From positions 62,001-126,000 of the forward strand of contig JADKFR010000004.1 of assembly GCA_016717345.1 (NCBI GenBank): 64,000 nt of DNA, written 5' to 3'. Shown here in pieces: positions 8,852 through 18,214 of the stretch. Every line of letters begins with the position of its first letter. Positions within the stretch are counted from its first letter, which is position 1. Source of the stretch: Propionibacteriaceae bacterium. GTDB lineage: Bacteria > Actinomycetota > Actinomycetes > Propionibacteriales > Propionibacteriaceae. Below the pieces are notes generated by a model, which saw only the letters and a list, made by a program, of their open reading frames with translations, was not told the DNA's origin and ran no database searches. The position numbers and the translations under genes were made by a program.

Positions 8852-9295
8852 TTACTCGGCGCTCGGTGCGACCAGAAGGGAGAACAGCTGCTCGGGGGTC
8901 TCAGCCGCCCTGAGCTTCTCCACCTCGGAGTCCTCTGAGAACAGGAGCGCGATCTGGGAGAGGATCCCCAGGTGTTCACCCCCCTTGCCGGCGATGCCGA
9001 CGACGAACCTCACCCGCTGGCCGTCCCAGTCCACGCCGCCGTCGTAGCGGACGAAGGTGAGGGCTGTGCCCAGCACGGTGTCCAACGTCTCATTCGTGCC
9101 GTGGGGGATCGACAGCTCGTTCCCCATGAACGTCGACACGGTCCGCTCGCGATCCTGCATCGCCTCGTAATAGGCGGGAGTCACCGCCCCAGCGGCCACC
9201 AGGAGGTCTGTGGCCTCCTGCAACGCCTGATCGCGGGTGGCGGCTCCCGGGTGGATGCGCACCCTGTCAAGCGAGATGACCTGGTTGGCTTCCAT
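8852..9295 (-). CDS. mtlF: mannitol-type PTS EIIA component
   Basis: A 147-residue EIIA of the fructose/mannitol superfamily. The phosphorylated histidine is His65 in the motif LSIPHGTNE, and GKGGEHLGILSQIA matches the conserved second half. In the cytoplasm it would take phosphate from HPr and pass it to the EIIB domain encoded upstream. It is the last gene of a three-gene PTS set on the minus strand and converges with the Ehr operon (16 bp between stops). An 11-bp-stem hairpin lies between it and the EIICB gene. No mannitol-1-phosphate dehydrogenase is present in the window. Confidence 0.88.
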   Translation of the reverse strand: MEANQVISLDRVRIHPGAATRDQALQEATDLLVAAGAVTPAYYEAMQDRERTVSTFMGNELSIPHGTNETLDTVLGTALTFVRYDGGVDWDGQRVRFVVGIAGKGGEHLGILSQIALLFSEDSEVEKLRAAETPEQLFSLLVAPSAE

Positions 9296-9319
9296 GGACT
9301 GCCTTTCTGTGGCGAGGTG

Positions 9320-9346
9320 CGGTAGGGCCCGGTGAGGGCCCTACCG
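9320..9346 (-). promoter_or_regulatory. intercistronic hairpin between EIICB and EIIA genes
   Basis: A perfect inverted repeat, CGGTAGGGCCC, loop of five bases, then GGGCCCTACCG, lies in the 60-bp gap upstream of mtlF. No U-tract follows on the minus strand, so an mRNA-processing or stabilising hairpin, or a partial terminator, is more likely than a full terminator. Confidence 0.6.
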
Positions 9347-9355
9347 CCCGCGGGA

Positions 9356-10887
9356 TCAATGCTTCCCGGCGGCCTGGGTGGAGACCATGTCGACAACTTC
9401 GTCGTACTTGGGGGAGTTCAAGAAGTTGTCCACCGAGACGTGGACCGCGTCCGGCGCCTGATGCCGAGCCCGGTCGGTGAGCTGTGCCTGGGTGATCACC
9501 AGGTCAGCGCTGGGGTCGAGGTTGGCGATGGCCTTGTTGACCACGGTGACGTCCTCGATCCCGGCCTTCTTGATCTTGTTGCGGAGGACGGAGGCGCCCA
9601 TGGCGGAGGAGCCCATGCCGGCGTCGCAGGCGAACACGATGTTGCGGATCGGGCCGGTGTGGCTGGCCAGGTCGCTGGCGTCGCCCCAGGCCTGCCAGGG
9701 CACCAGAGGCCTTGCCCTTGTTCGCTTCGGTCTGGTTGATCGCACTCTCGAACCGGTGGGTACCCAGAGCTTCAGCCGCCAGATCACTCTTGCGGGAAGC
9801 CCGCAGGATGACCGCAGCGATCACGAACGTGACCGTCGCGGACAGGACCAGCGACAAGAGCACTGCGAACTAGGCACCCGGTGCCGTTTGCGCGAGGACC
9901 GCCAGGATGCTGCCCGGAGCCGCCGGGCGCGCAGCGCCCCACCCAACACCATGTTCGTCGCAACACCCGTCATCCCGCCACCGATCAGCGCCAGGATCAG
10001 GATCGGCTTCATCAACGCGTAGGGGAAGTACACCTCGGATACCACCCACGAAATGGATGAACGCCGCACCCGGAGCCGACGCCTTCCGCGCTGATCCCAA
10101 AGAACGTGAACGCCAGCAACAACCCCACACCCGGACCGGGTTGGCCTCCAACAGGAACAGGATCGACCGGTTCCCGTACCCGGCGACGCCGCCGCGCCAG
10201 ACCCAACGGCGTCAACACCCCATGGTTGATCGCGTTGTTCAGGAAGAACACCTTCGCCGGCTCGATGATGATGCTCGTCAACGGCAGCAGGTTGTTCGCG
10301 ACCAGCCAGTTCACCGCGTTACTCAGGATCGACATCACACCGTTCACCAACGCCGCGATCGGGTAGAACCCGACAATCGCCATCACGAACGCCCAAATCC
10401 CCGCCGAGAACATGTTCACCAGCATCTCCAAGCCGGCCTTGACCTTGTTCTCCCACAAACCGTCCAGCCACTTCATGCTGTACGCGGCCAACGGCGCCAT
10501 GATCATCGCACCGATGAACATATGGATCTGACCGAGCTGGTTATCCTCCGGCTGGGTCGCATTGAACTGAGCAATCAACACATCCGACCCGGCAATCGCA
10601 CCGAACGTCGCGATCGACGCCACCACCGCACCCCGAACCCCATACACCATATGACCACCGGTATACGCAATCAGGATCGGCAACAGGTAATGAATCATCG
10701 GGCCGACGATCGACGAAAGATCAGCATTCGGCGTGAAACCCGCAGAAATAAAGAACATCGTAAAGATGCCCCACGCGATCAGCGCCGGAATGTTCGGCAT
10801 AATCATGCCGGACAAGAAGGTACCGAACTTTTGGACGGCTACCCGTGCGCCCCCCTTCGGGGGTGCGGAGGTGGTGATTGTGCTCAT
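9356..10887 (-). pseudogene. mtlA: mannitol-type PTS EIICB, multiply frameshifted
   Basis: From the ATG at 10887 a good EIIC domain reads through ILIAYTGGHMVYGVRGAVVA and NNAINHGVLTPLG. From about 10190 downward the homologous protein jumps between frames at roughly 10190, 10145, 10105, 10050, 9915, 9870 and 9705. The fragments are recognisable in order: SILFLLEANP, PGVGLLLAFTFFG, SAPGAAFIHFVGG, YFPYALMKPILILALIGGG, LSATVTFVIAAVILRASRKS, then the EIIB domain with its phosphocysteine in NIVFACDAGMGSSAMGASVL and a normal C-terminus at 9356. As written it cannot make a full transporter. Both neighbours are intact, so either inactivation is recent or this stretch is badly sequenced. The ribosome-binding site is GAGAGGAA, inside the end of the upstream gene. 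Confidence 0.85.
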
Positions 10888-10892
10888 GGTGA

Positions 10893-11288
10893 TTATTCCT
10901 CTCGTTGAAACAGCTCGGGAGTTGCCGCGTCGGTGCGGCCCCGGGGAGGGTAGTCAGTTGGTGGTCGGCCGGCGGCCACGGCGTGGTGTCGCGAACCGCC
11001 GTCTCGATCGGCCAGCGTCCTGGTGCCGTCGAGGTCGGAGAAGACGTCAGCGTCCAGGAGGAGCACGCCGACGCCGTGCGGGGCGGCAAGATCCCTGATC
11101 GACTCGAAGCGAGGAGCCAGGTGAGGGCCCAGAAGGATCAGGTCGCTGGAGTCCACTGCCTCCGGCAGCCGTCGCTCGTCGGTTGCGGTCGCGGTGTACG
11201 CCCGGTTCCGCCGCCGTGCCGCGCCGTTGATGCGCTGGGCGACGAACGTGCTCGATGCCCCCGCGCCGCACACCACCAGAATCCTCAT
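10893..11288 (-). CDS. PTS EIIB component, lactose/cellobiose-type fold
   Basis: A small cytoplasmic protein starting MRILVVCGAGASSTFVAQRI, the P-loop-like EIIB signature with the phosphoryl-accepting Cys8. I use the ATG at 11288 because GGAGGA lies just before it; a longer frame back to 11348 has no such site. The stop is five bases from the EIICB start, so they are one operon. A free EIIB beside an EIICB that already carries a B domain is found in actinobacterial mannitol-type loci; whether it phosphorylates the transporter or the PRD regulator is unknown. The C-terminal third (after SDLDGTRTL) looks poorly conserved. Confidence 0.72.
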   Translation of the reverse strand: MRILVVCGAGASSTFVAQRINGAARRRNRAYTATATDERRLPEAVDSSDLILLGPHLAPRFESIRDLAAPHGVGVLLLDADVFSDLDGTRTLADRDGGSRHHAVAAGRPPTDYPPRGRTDAATPELFQREE

Positions 11289-11349
11289 CGTGTGTCCTCC
11301 TCGGCCCCAATGATGCGCAGCCGCCGCCCTCGGCCTCAACCAGAGCATT

Positions 11350-11365
11350 TTCCGCGGGGGCGGAA
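11350..11365. promoter_or_regulatory. candidate operator in the divergent PTS/regulator promoter
   Basis: TTCCGC-GGGG-GCGGAA is a perfect dyad in the intergenic region between the EIIB gene and the PRD regulator, where an activator site would be expected. GC-rich dyads are easy to find by chance, so support is weak. Confidence 0.3.
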
Positions 11366-11471
11366 GGAAGGGTGGCGGGAGGTGCCTGTCCCAACCCCGG
11401 ACATGCTTGACTGTGGTGCAGCACGCAGGGTCCCGCGTGACGCCGGGGCTCTCGACTGAGGAGGTCGGAAC

Positions 11472-13397
11472 GTGTCGAGGTCACGACAGAACAGGCTCCT
11501 CACCCACCTGGTGAGGGTCGAGGACTGGGTGACCGCTGCCTCTCTTGCCGACTTCCTGGGGGTGACCCCCCGGTCCGTCCGCAGCTACGTGGCTGCCCTG
11601 AACGCCAGGATCCCTGATGGGGTCGTGGTGGAGTCGGGGGCGCAGGGCTACCGTGCCGCCGCGGCCGCCCGCGCCGCGCTCCGCGAGGGCTCGGTCGAGC
11701 CGGGCAGCCCACGTGACCGGCTGCACCAGTTGGTGCGGCGGTTGCTCGAATCCGAGCAACCGCTGGACGTCCACAACACCGCGGACGAGATCTTCGTCAG
11801 CTCCGCCACCATCGAGGGCGACCTCGCCCGGGTGCGCGGCCTTCTGGGCGGTAGTGGCCTCACCCTTGAACGGCAGGGGTCGCAGGTCTGGCTGCAGGGC
11901 ACAGAGATGGCGCAGCGCCGGCTGTTCAGCCGGTTGGTGCACGACCAGGCCGACATGGAGTCTCTCGACTTCCCAGCGCTGATGCGGGTCCTGGGCGAGG
12001 GGGCAGTGGGCGCCGAGGCGTATGGCCGGTTCAAGAACGACCTGGTGGAGGCCCTGGGTGGCCTGGGCTACTTCGTGAACGAGTACGCGATCGCCGACGT
12101 GCTGATGCACGTCGCGATCGCGGCCGACCGGATCGCCCGCGGTCGCCCGCTGGCCATGGGTAGTGGTCACCTCCGCGATGACGAGGTGGCCGTGGGCGAG
12201 GTGCTGGACGAGTTGGCGTTGCGCCACTTCGGCATCCGGTTCGGCGGCGGCGACCGGGAGTTCCTCACCACCGTGGTCCTTAGCCGAGTCGCGGCTCCCC
12301 GCCTGGATTCGGTTCGGGAGCTCGCCAGGCAGCGGGTGTCCCCCGTTGTCGAGCAGGCCGTGCTGGACGCCTGCGCCGCTGCCGCCGCGGAATTCCTGAT
12401 CGACCTTTCCGGGGACGACTTCACCTGGCGCCTGATCCTGCACGTCCAGAACCTTTCCGAACGCGTTGTCGGGGCGGCGTGGTCACGCAATCCGCTGACC
12501 CGCACCCTGAAGGCGTCGTATCCGATGATCTTCGAGGTCGCGGTGTACATCGCCAACACCTTGCAGGAGCGGCTGGGGATTCCCCTGGTGGACGAGGAGA
12601 TCGCCTACATCGCCATCCACGTGGGCGCCAGGCTGGAGCGTAACCGCACGGACGATGCGCCGCCGACGGCGACGATCGTCTGTCCGGGCTATCACGACCT
12701 GGATAGCCTGCTGCGCTCCAGCGTGGACCGCTCGCTCGGCCAGGCGATCCAGGTGGTGAGGGTGGTGACGCGGGCGGACCCCGACTGGGCGGCCCTGGAC
12801 TCGGACCTCATCCTCACCACGATTGCGCCACCCCGGCACAGCGACCGGATCATCACGATTCCGCTGTTCCTCACCGACGCCGACGTCGAGCGGGTGCACG
12901 CGGCAGCGATGCGGGTCCGGAGGTCCCGTCGGCTGGCACGGTTGCGCACCGAACTGGAGAAGTACTTCGCCCGGCGATCGTTCGTCCGGGATCTCGACGC
13001 GGCCTCGGGCGAGGAGGCCATCATCCGCCGGCTGGGCGCGCTGCTGGTGACCGAGGGTGTCATCGACGACAGCTACGTGGAGCGCAGCGTCGAACGGGAG
13101 CGGATGTCGTCCACCGCGTTCACCGAGTCGCTGGCCGTGCCGCATGCGCTGAGCATGACGGCAACCCGGACGGCGATCGCCGTGGGCATGTCCGACCGGC
13201 CCATCCCGTGGGGGGAGAACCGGGTGCTGGTGGTCGTGATGGTCGCCTTCTCCGACAGCGACCGGGCGGCGTTCCAGACGGTGTTCGAGCAGCTCGTCGA
13301 GGTGTTCAGCGAGCGCGACAGCGTCCAGCGCCTCGTCCACAAGGGAACGGACCTGCCGGCTTTCCTGGACGAGCTTGTGGCGGTCCTTGATGGCTGA
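11472..13397 (+). CDS. mtlR: PRD-containing transcriptional activator, MtlR/BglG type
   Basis: A 641-residue regulator with an N-terminal HTH (WVTAASLADFLGVTPRSVRS), a second DNA-binding segment (about 85-165), two PTS regulation domains (conserved His in LMHVAIAADRIARGRP and in EIAYIAIHVGARLERN), an EIIB-like domain with Cys404 (IVCPGYHDL) and an EIIA-like domain with His558 (SLAVPHALSM). In this family phosphorylation of the PRD, EIIB and EIIA sites by the PTS sets activity, so transport and transcription are linked. It is divergent from the PTS genes at 8852-11288, the expected target. It is intact, unlike the EIICB gene it would control. Confidence 0.85.
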   Translation: MSRSRQNRLLTHLVRVEDWVTAASLADFLGVTPRSVRSYVAALNARIPDGVVVESGAQGYRAAAAARAALREGSVEPGSPRDRLHQLVRRLLESEQPLDVHNTADEIFVSSATIEGDLARVRGLLGGSGLTLERQGSQVWLQGTEMAQRRLFSRLVHDQADMESLDFPALMRVLGEGAVGAEAYGRFKNDLVEALGGLGYFVNEYAIADVLMHVAIAADRIARGRPLAMGSGHLRDDEVAVGEVLDELALRHFGIRFGGGDREFLTTVVLSRVAAPRLDSVRELARQRVSPVVEQAVLDACAAAAAEFLIDLSGDDFTWRLILHVQNLSERVVGAAWSRNPLTRTLKASYPMIFEVAVYIANTLQERLGIPLVDEEIAYIAIHVGARLERNRTDDAPPTATIVCPGYHDLDSLLRSSVDRSLGQAIQVVRVVTRADPDWAALDSDLILTTIAPPRHSDRIITIPLFLTDADVERVHAAAMRVRRSRRLARLRTELEKYFARRSFVRDLDAASGEEAIIRRLGALLVTEGVIDDSYVERSVERERMSSTAFTESLAVPHALSMTATRTAIAVGMSDRPIPWGENRVLVVVMVAFSDSDRAAFQTVFEQLVEVFSERDSVQRLVHKGTDLPAFLDELVAVLDG

Positions 13398-13427
13398 GGC
13401 CGTCCGGTGTGAACCGACCGGCGGGGG

Positions 13428-13955
13428 TCACCAGAGAAAGGGGACGAAAGCTCGACGGACGCGCTCGGTGTAGAGCGCGTAGTGAGGGTATTGGGCCAGC
13501 AGCCAGGCCTCCTCACGGCGGCGTTTCGCGTCGAAGAAGAACGCTCCGAGCGTCCACGGCGCCAGGGCCAGCGGCGAGCTGACCAGCGCCCAGGCCAACA
13601 GGCTGAGTAGTACGCCGCCGTAGATGGGGTGGCGAACCAGGGCGTAGACGCCGTCTTCGCGGAGCTCACCGTTCGGGAGCGGTCGGGGAAACGGCGTCAG
13701 CTGCCGTCCCAGGCCCGCGCCGCCGGCCACCAGCAACCAGCCCCCGGCGAGGAAGGCCACGGTTCCCGCCACCCAGAGCCAGGGTGTCGCCACGAGCGGC
13801 CAGGGCGTCCCGAACCGGCCGGCCAGGGCGGCGACGGCGAAGATGACGACCTGCAGCGCCACCCAGCCGCCGCCCCGGCGGCCGAGGGTGGGCAAGCGGC
13901 TTCGCTGCGGGGGCACCGGCGCGGGGGAGCTCTCAGGCACGTTCATCACCCTCAA
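13428..13955 (-). CDS. isoprenylcysteine carboxyl methyltransferase-family membrane protein
   Basis: A 175-residue membrane protein with four helices. The C-terminal half carries the family hallmark: GVYALVRHPIYGGVLL, then the basic/acidic segment RREEAWLLAQYPHYALYTERVRR and FVPFLW at the end. Bacterial members (ICMT/PEMT/NnrU-like) methylate small lipophilic substrates or are of unknown function; S-adenosylmethionine binding is inferred. The start could be the ATG at 13955 or the one at 13946. It converges with the PRD regulator and is separated from the next gene by 65 bp. Confidence 0.75.
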   Translation of the reverse strand: MRVMNVPESSPAPVPPQRSRLPTLGRRGGGWVALQVVIFAVAALAGRFGTPWPLVATPWLWVAGTVAFLAGGWLLVAGGAGLGRQLTPFPRPLPNGELREDGVYALVRHPIYGGVLLSLLAWALVSSPLALAPWTLGAFFFDAKRRREEAWLLAQYPHYALYTERVRRAFVPFLW

Positions 13956-14020
13956 CGGTAGGCGGCGTGGTGGCGATCCTGTCCTGCGCGGGGATCTGAC
14001 CCTCCGGACAGGCGCCGGCG

Positions 14021-14949
14021 TCAGAGCCGCGCGATCTTGGTGATGTCGTCGAGGAACTCGACCACGGTGGCCTCCGAGACGGTGGCTCGGGTCCCGGCGA
14101 GCGCTGCCAGGTAGTCGTTGGTCGTCAACTCCTCCCCGGGGGAGGGCTCGTCGCCTGTCCGGAGAGCCCGGGCGAGAGCCTCCTGCGAGGCCTTGCGGGC
14201 GGCGTACTCGATGTCAGCGGGCGTGAAGCCGTCGCTGGCAGCGACGAGAACGCCGAGGTCGATGGAAGGGACGACGCTGGCGGGGATGTAGCGCTGCCAG
14301 ATCGCCGCCCGGGCCTCGGGGTCCGGCAGCCCGATTGGGATGACATAGTCGAACCGCCCGTGGCGCAGGAAAGCCGCGTCGAGCGCGCGGACGAAGTTGG
14401 TGGCGCAGATCAGCAGCCGGCCCGAGTGGTCACGGAAGTCCGCGACGAGCTTGAGCAACTCGTTGGTCACACCCTGGGTCGGGGACGGCGGGATCCCGCC
14501 CCGCCTCGAGGCGATCTCCTCAACCTCGTCGATGAAGACCACGGCGTGCTCCAGGTGGCCGACGACCTCGAAGCTGGTGCGCAGCGCGGCTGCCAGGCCG
14601 CCCGGGGTGTCGGACAGCCGGGACGGGAAGAGCTCCACGAACGGCCAGTCGAGCCGGGAGGCCACGGCTCGGGCGAAGGTGGTCTTGCCCGTGCCTGGAG
14701 GGCCGAAGAGCATCACGGCTCGAGGGGGAATCACCCCGAACCGATCAGCGAGGTCCGGGCTCGCCAGCGGCGTGACGAGCCGTTCCTCGAGCAGTTGCCG
14801 GCGACCACAGCATGGTCCTCTCGGCAGGACGCGATCACCTCCGACAAGGCGTAGACCGGGCGCGAGCGCCGGTGGCCGATCTCGTCGTAGAGGCGAACGA
14901 TGCCGTCGAGATCGTCATCGTGGAAGTCGCGGATGTTCGTTCGGCTCAT
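14021..14949 (-). pseudogene. GNAT-AAA ATPase gene with internal loss
   Basis: The 3' part (14021 to about 14800) encodes a typical AAA module: RQLLEERLVTPLASPDLADR linker, Walker A GPPGTGKTTFAR, Walker B VVFIDEVEE, sensor ATNF, arginine-finger region FLRHGRFDYVIP and a C-terminal helical lid. The 5' part (from the ATG at 14949) encodes only the first 45 residues or so of a GNAT-like acetyltransferase (NIRDFHDDDLDGIVRLYDEI ... EDHAVVA). These two parts meet near 14800 in different frames, with the core of the acetyltransferase missing. A long deletion plus frame loss is the simplest reading. If the AAA part is translated alone, it would need a start near 14734. Confidence 0.6.
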
Positions 14950-15218
14950 GGGCGACATCTTGGCACTCCGGACCTTCGCCGCTGGGATCCGAGTCGCCAA
15001 TCCTCAGTGCGGCTTCAACCCCTGCGAGCGGCGTAGCTGCTTCCCCAGCCCGTAGTCGCGACCTCCGTGACCGTGTCAATGAGGGCGTTCACCCCAGCCT
15101 CGGCCCTGAGCGTCAGGGAGCCAGCTGAGCTTTGTCAATGCACCCTGAGGCCGCGGTGATAGAGATATGGTCGCTGCTGTGGGCGGATGCGACATTCCGC
15201 AGGAGGGCGAAGGACCGA

Positions 15219-15875
15219 ATGACGCAACAGCATCCCGCAGGGTGGTATGGCCAGCCTGACGGAACCCAGAGGTATTGGGACGGAAGTCAGTGGATGAACC
15301 CCGTTCAGCCTCCTCCGGCGCCGACAGCGCCCCCGCCCCAGCCGGCGGCGAGTGAGCCGAAGAAAGCGTGGTTCGCGAAGAAGCGGGTGATCATTCCAGC
15401 GGCGGCCCTGGTGGCCATCGTGGGCTGGGCGAGCGTGCAGGGCAAGGGCGGAGAGACCGCCACTCCCGCCGCTGTCGTCGCCACACCCGCTCACCAAGAC
15501 TCGACGGTCGAGGCCACCCAGGAACCTGCTGAGGAAGTGACCGAGGAAGCGACCGAGGAAGCGACCGAGGAAGCGGCCCCCAGCCTGACCGTCTCCCAGG
15601 AGCAAGCCGTCAGGAAGGCCGAAGATTACATCGGCTACACGGCCTTCTCTCGCTCGGGCCTCATCAAGCAGTTGAAGTACGAGGGCTTCTCTTCCAGGGA
15701 TGCCACGTTCGGCGCCGATCACATTGACGTGGACTGGATGGAACAGGCAGCGATCAAGGCCAAGGATTACCTCGAATACACGGCATTCTCCAGATCCGGC
15801 CTGATCAAGCAACTGGAGTTCGAGGGCTTCACGCGCAAGCAAGCCGAGCATGGCGCCAAGGCGGCCGGTCTGTGA
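15219..15875 (+). CDS. DUF2510 / Ltp-repeat membrane protein
   Basis: A 218-residue protein beginning MTQQHPAGWYGQPDGTQRYW, the DUF2510 motif, then a proline-rich linker, one transmembrane helix (about residues 57-75), an acidic repeat of EEAT units encoded by near-identical 12-base repeats at 15530-15575, and two Ltp-type repeats (SGLIKQL followed by EGF) of about 45 residues each. The start at 15219 follows AGGAGGGCGAAGGA; a longer frame from 15132 adds unrelated sequence. Ltp repeats occur in actinobacterial and phage surface lipoproteins, where some block phage DNA injection; that role is only a possibility here. The protein is anchored with the repeats probably outside. Confidence 0.8.
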   Translation: MTQQHPAGWYGQPDGTQRYWDGSQWMNPVQPPPAPTAPPPQPAASEPKKAWFAKKRVIIPAAALVAIVGWASVQGKGGETATPAAVVATPAHQDSTVEATQEPAEEVTEEATEEATEEAAPSLTVSQEQAVRKAEDYIGYTAFSRSGLIKQLKYEGFSSRDATFGADHIDVDWMEQAAIKAKDYLEYTAFSRSGLIKQLEFEGFTRKQAEHGAKAAGL

Positions 15876-16045
15876 CGTCCCGGAACGCCGGCGGTCCGGT
15901 CGGCAAAAGGGGACTGCGACTGCCCGCTCCGCGTCAGTGAGGTGACCCGCCAACCCGCCTTGCCGACCGGGAGCCCCGGCACGCCGACCCGACGGAGAGT
16001 CGAGCCCAGTGCTGGTGGGACGACCAGCAGTGGAATCCTTCAGAG

Positions 16046-18118
16046 CTACCCGCGACGCGTTCGAGGCGTTAGCAGGAACGCGAACAGGTACAGCACGGCG
16101 ACCATCACCAGCAGGTTCCGATAGCCGGTCAGCAACCCGAGGTACTCCAGGCAGCCGCCCAGCATGGCTCCCAGCAGGTTGAGTCCGAACGCGGAACGGG
16201 AGTCGTCCGAGGCCCCGAAGCGTTTGGAGAAGGCCACGTTCGCCAGGTAGATCGGCACAAAGGCCAGCAGGATCGCCGCGACCAGTCGCGGGCCGAACGC
16301 CAACGTCAGCAGCCACTCCGGTTCGACGACGTAGCACACCGCCAGCGACCCGGCTATGCCGGCGAACACTACCGGCAACGGCGGCGTGCGGAATCGTCGG
16401 GTGGTTTCGACCGCGGCCAGCACGATCAGCAGCACCCCGGCAAACACCATCGCGTTGACCAGCCACGTGGTCCCGAACAGCAACGCGAAGGTGGCGATGT
16501 TCTTGGTTTCCAGCAGCATGAAGGCCGCCCCCATGAAGAACAGGTCCGCATACGGGCGCATCGTCCGGAACGGTCCACCGAGGATCCGGACGGCGAGGAG
16601 CGAAATGAGGAGGATGCCGCCCAGGGTCCACAGGTAGAGCGCTGGGATGGGCCCGCCCTGGTAATACAGGAATGGGCGGTCATCCGTGGCTGGGGCGACG
16701 ACCGCGCCGGCCGGGACATGTCCCGCGCCGCAGGATTGGCTGGGTTCGTCCAGCGCCGCCGTGACGACAGCCTGCCCGCCGCCAGGCAGGTCGACACAGG
16801 GGTAGTGACCGAATGCCGCTTGGACGGTGCCGGCCAATCGATCGATCAGCCAGTCCTCGCGGTAGTAGTTGTACATCGAGAAGGCGCCCTCCGCGGTCAG
16901 ATGCTCCCGGGCGGAGGTGAGTGCCTGCTCGGTGAACAGGAAACTCTCCAGCCGAATCTGGGAGGCGCCAGTCACGAGGGCCAATGAGTCGGGCAGGGCG
17001 AACAGGATCAGGTCGTAGTCGGTGTCGGAAGCTTCCAGGAACGCGCGTCCGTCATTGACGTGGCGGGTCACGCGCGGGTCGTCGTAGGGATGATCCGGGT
17101 TCTTCTCGACGCCGATCTGCATGATCCGCGGATCGATGTCGACCGCGTCGACGTGCTGGGCGCCCTTGGCCAGGGCGATCGCCACGTCCGATCCAGAGCC
17201 GGCGCCGATGATCAGCACGTTCCGGAGCGGATTCGCGGGCGAGCGCTGATACGGGAAGCCGTACTGCGGTTCCTCCAGCAGTCGCTGGGACGCCGGGCGC
17301 ATGATCTGGTGCGGCACCCCGTTCACCGAGATGTCGGTCAACGGGAGGCCGGCCACCGTCCGGTCCTGCGTATGGATCTTGTAGTAGGGCGACCATGAGA
17401 TGCCGGGGGACAGGGTCTCCACCAGCAGGACGACGGTCATCGCCAGCCCCGCCACCGCGGCGACGTACCGCTGCCGGCCTTTGATCAGGACGACGAAAGC
17501 CACGGTCACGAGCACGCCCCACACCACCGACGGTGCCTGCAAGAACGACATCACGGTGAACGAGCCGATGCCGATCAGTGATCCGACCAGATCCCAGCGG
17601 TAGGCGGTAAGCGGACGCAGCTCAGCGAAGCAACGGCCCACCACCTCGGCCGGCCCGGCCAGCACCGCGGCGACCAGGATGAAGATCAGCGGCAGCACCA
17701 CCCAGGCGGGCGGCCCGGTGGTGCTCAACGAGGTGAAGTAGATGATCTGGTCACCCGCGCGGTCGATCGTGACCGGAGCCAGAAATGTGCCGATGACCAG
17801 GACGGCCAGGATGGCCGGGGCGAGGGGGAGGACGGACCGTTCTTGTCGAGCGATCAGGAAGCCGAGTCCGATCCCCAGGAAAGAACCGAGCAACACGAAG
17901 TTCGAGAAGTAGCTCAGGTGCACGACGTTCGAGCCCAGCCAGCGGATCAGCGCCAACTCCAAGAACAGCATCAGGGCGCTGCCAAGAATCAGCCGACGAA
18001 CCAGCGAGAAGTCGGGGCGCTCGGGCTCGGGGTCAACCGAAAGCTGCCAGGACCGGCGACTCCGAGCTCCAGCTGAAGCCTCGCGCCGCGCAGTGGTCAG
18101 TTCAGAACCTTCCGCCAT
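16046..18118 (-). CDS. spermidine synthase-like membrane methyltransferase-fold protein
   Basis: A 690-residue protein with an N-terminal block of seven or so helices (residues 40-250), a central Rossmann domain with the nucleotide motif VLIIGAGSGSDVAIALAKGA and acidic DAVDIDP, then a C-terminal block of helices (from about 480). This domain order is that of multi-spanning spermidine-synthase-like proteins in actinobacteria and proteobacteria, whose substrates are mostly unknown. GGAGG precedes the ATG at 18118. The gene lies 96 bp downstream of the exported Cys-rich protein gene on the same strand, so co-transcription is possible. Confidence 0.75.
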   Translation of the reverse strand: MAEGSELTTARREASAGARSRRSWQLSVDPEPERPDFSLVRRLILGSALMLFLELALIRWLGSNVVHLSYFSNFVLLGSFLGIGLGFLIARQERSVLPLAPAILAVLVIGTFLAPVTIDRAGDQIIYFTSLSTTGPPAWVVLPLIFILVAAVLAGPAEVVGRCFAELRPLTAYRWDLVGSLIGIGSFTVMSFLQAPSVVWGVLVTVAFVVLIKGRQRYVAAVAGLAMTVVLLVETLSPGISWSPYYKIHTQDRTVAGLPLTDISVNGVPHQIMRPASQRLLEEPQYGFPYQRSPANPLRNVLIIGAGSGSDVAIALAKGAQHVDAVDIDPRIMQIGVEKNPDHPYDDPRVTRHVNDGRAFLEASDTDYDLILFALPDSLALVTGASQIRLESFLFTEQALTSAREHLTAEGAFSMYNYYREDWLIDRLAGTVQAAFGHYPCVDLPGGGQAVVTAALDEPSQSCGAGHVPAGAVVAPATDDRPFLYYQGGPIPALYLWTLGGILLISLLAVRILGGPFRTMRPYADLFFMGAAFMLLETKNIATFALLFGTTWLVNAMVFAGVLLIVLAAVETTRRFRTPPLPVVFAGIAGSLAVCYVVEPEWLLTLAFGPRLVAAILLAFVPIYLANVAFSKRFGASDDSRSAFGLNLLGAMLGGCLEYLGLLTGYRNLLVMVAVLYLFAFLLTPRTRRG

Positions 18119-18214
18119 GGTGCACCTCCACTCGGCCGAACCCTGCCCGCCTCGATCATGGTGCCTCCGCCGCCCGAGCGCAGCAAGGCCGCGCCTGTGT
18201 GTCGCGCGGGAGAT

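Noticed and set aside
15530..15575. CRISPR-like or minisatellite repeat
   Set aside because: The 12-base repeats encode EEAT units inside the Ltp protein linker. No CRISPR array or cas gene was seen anywhere.
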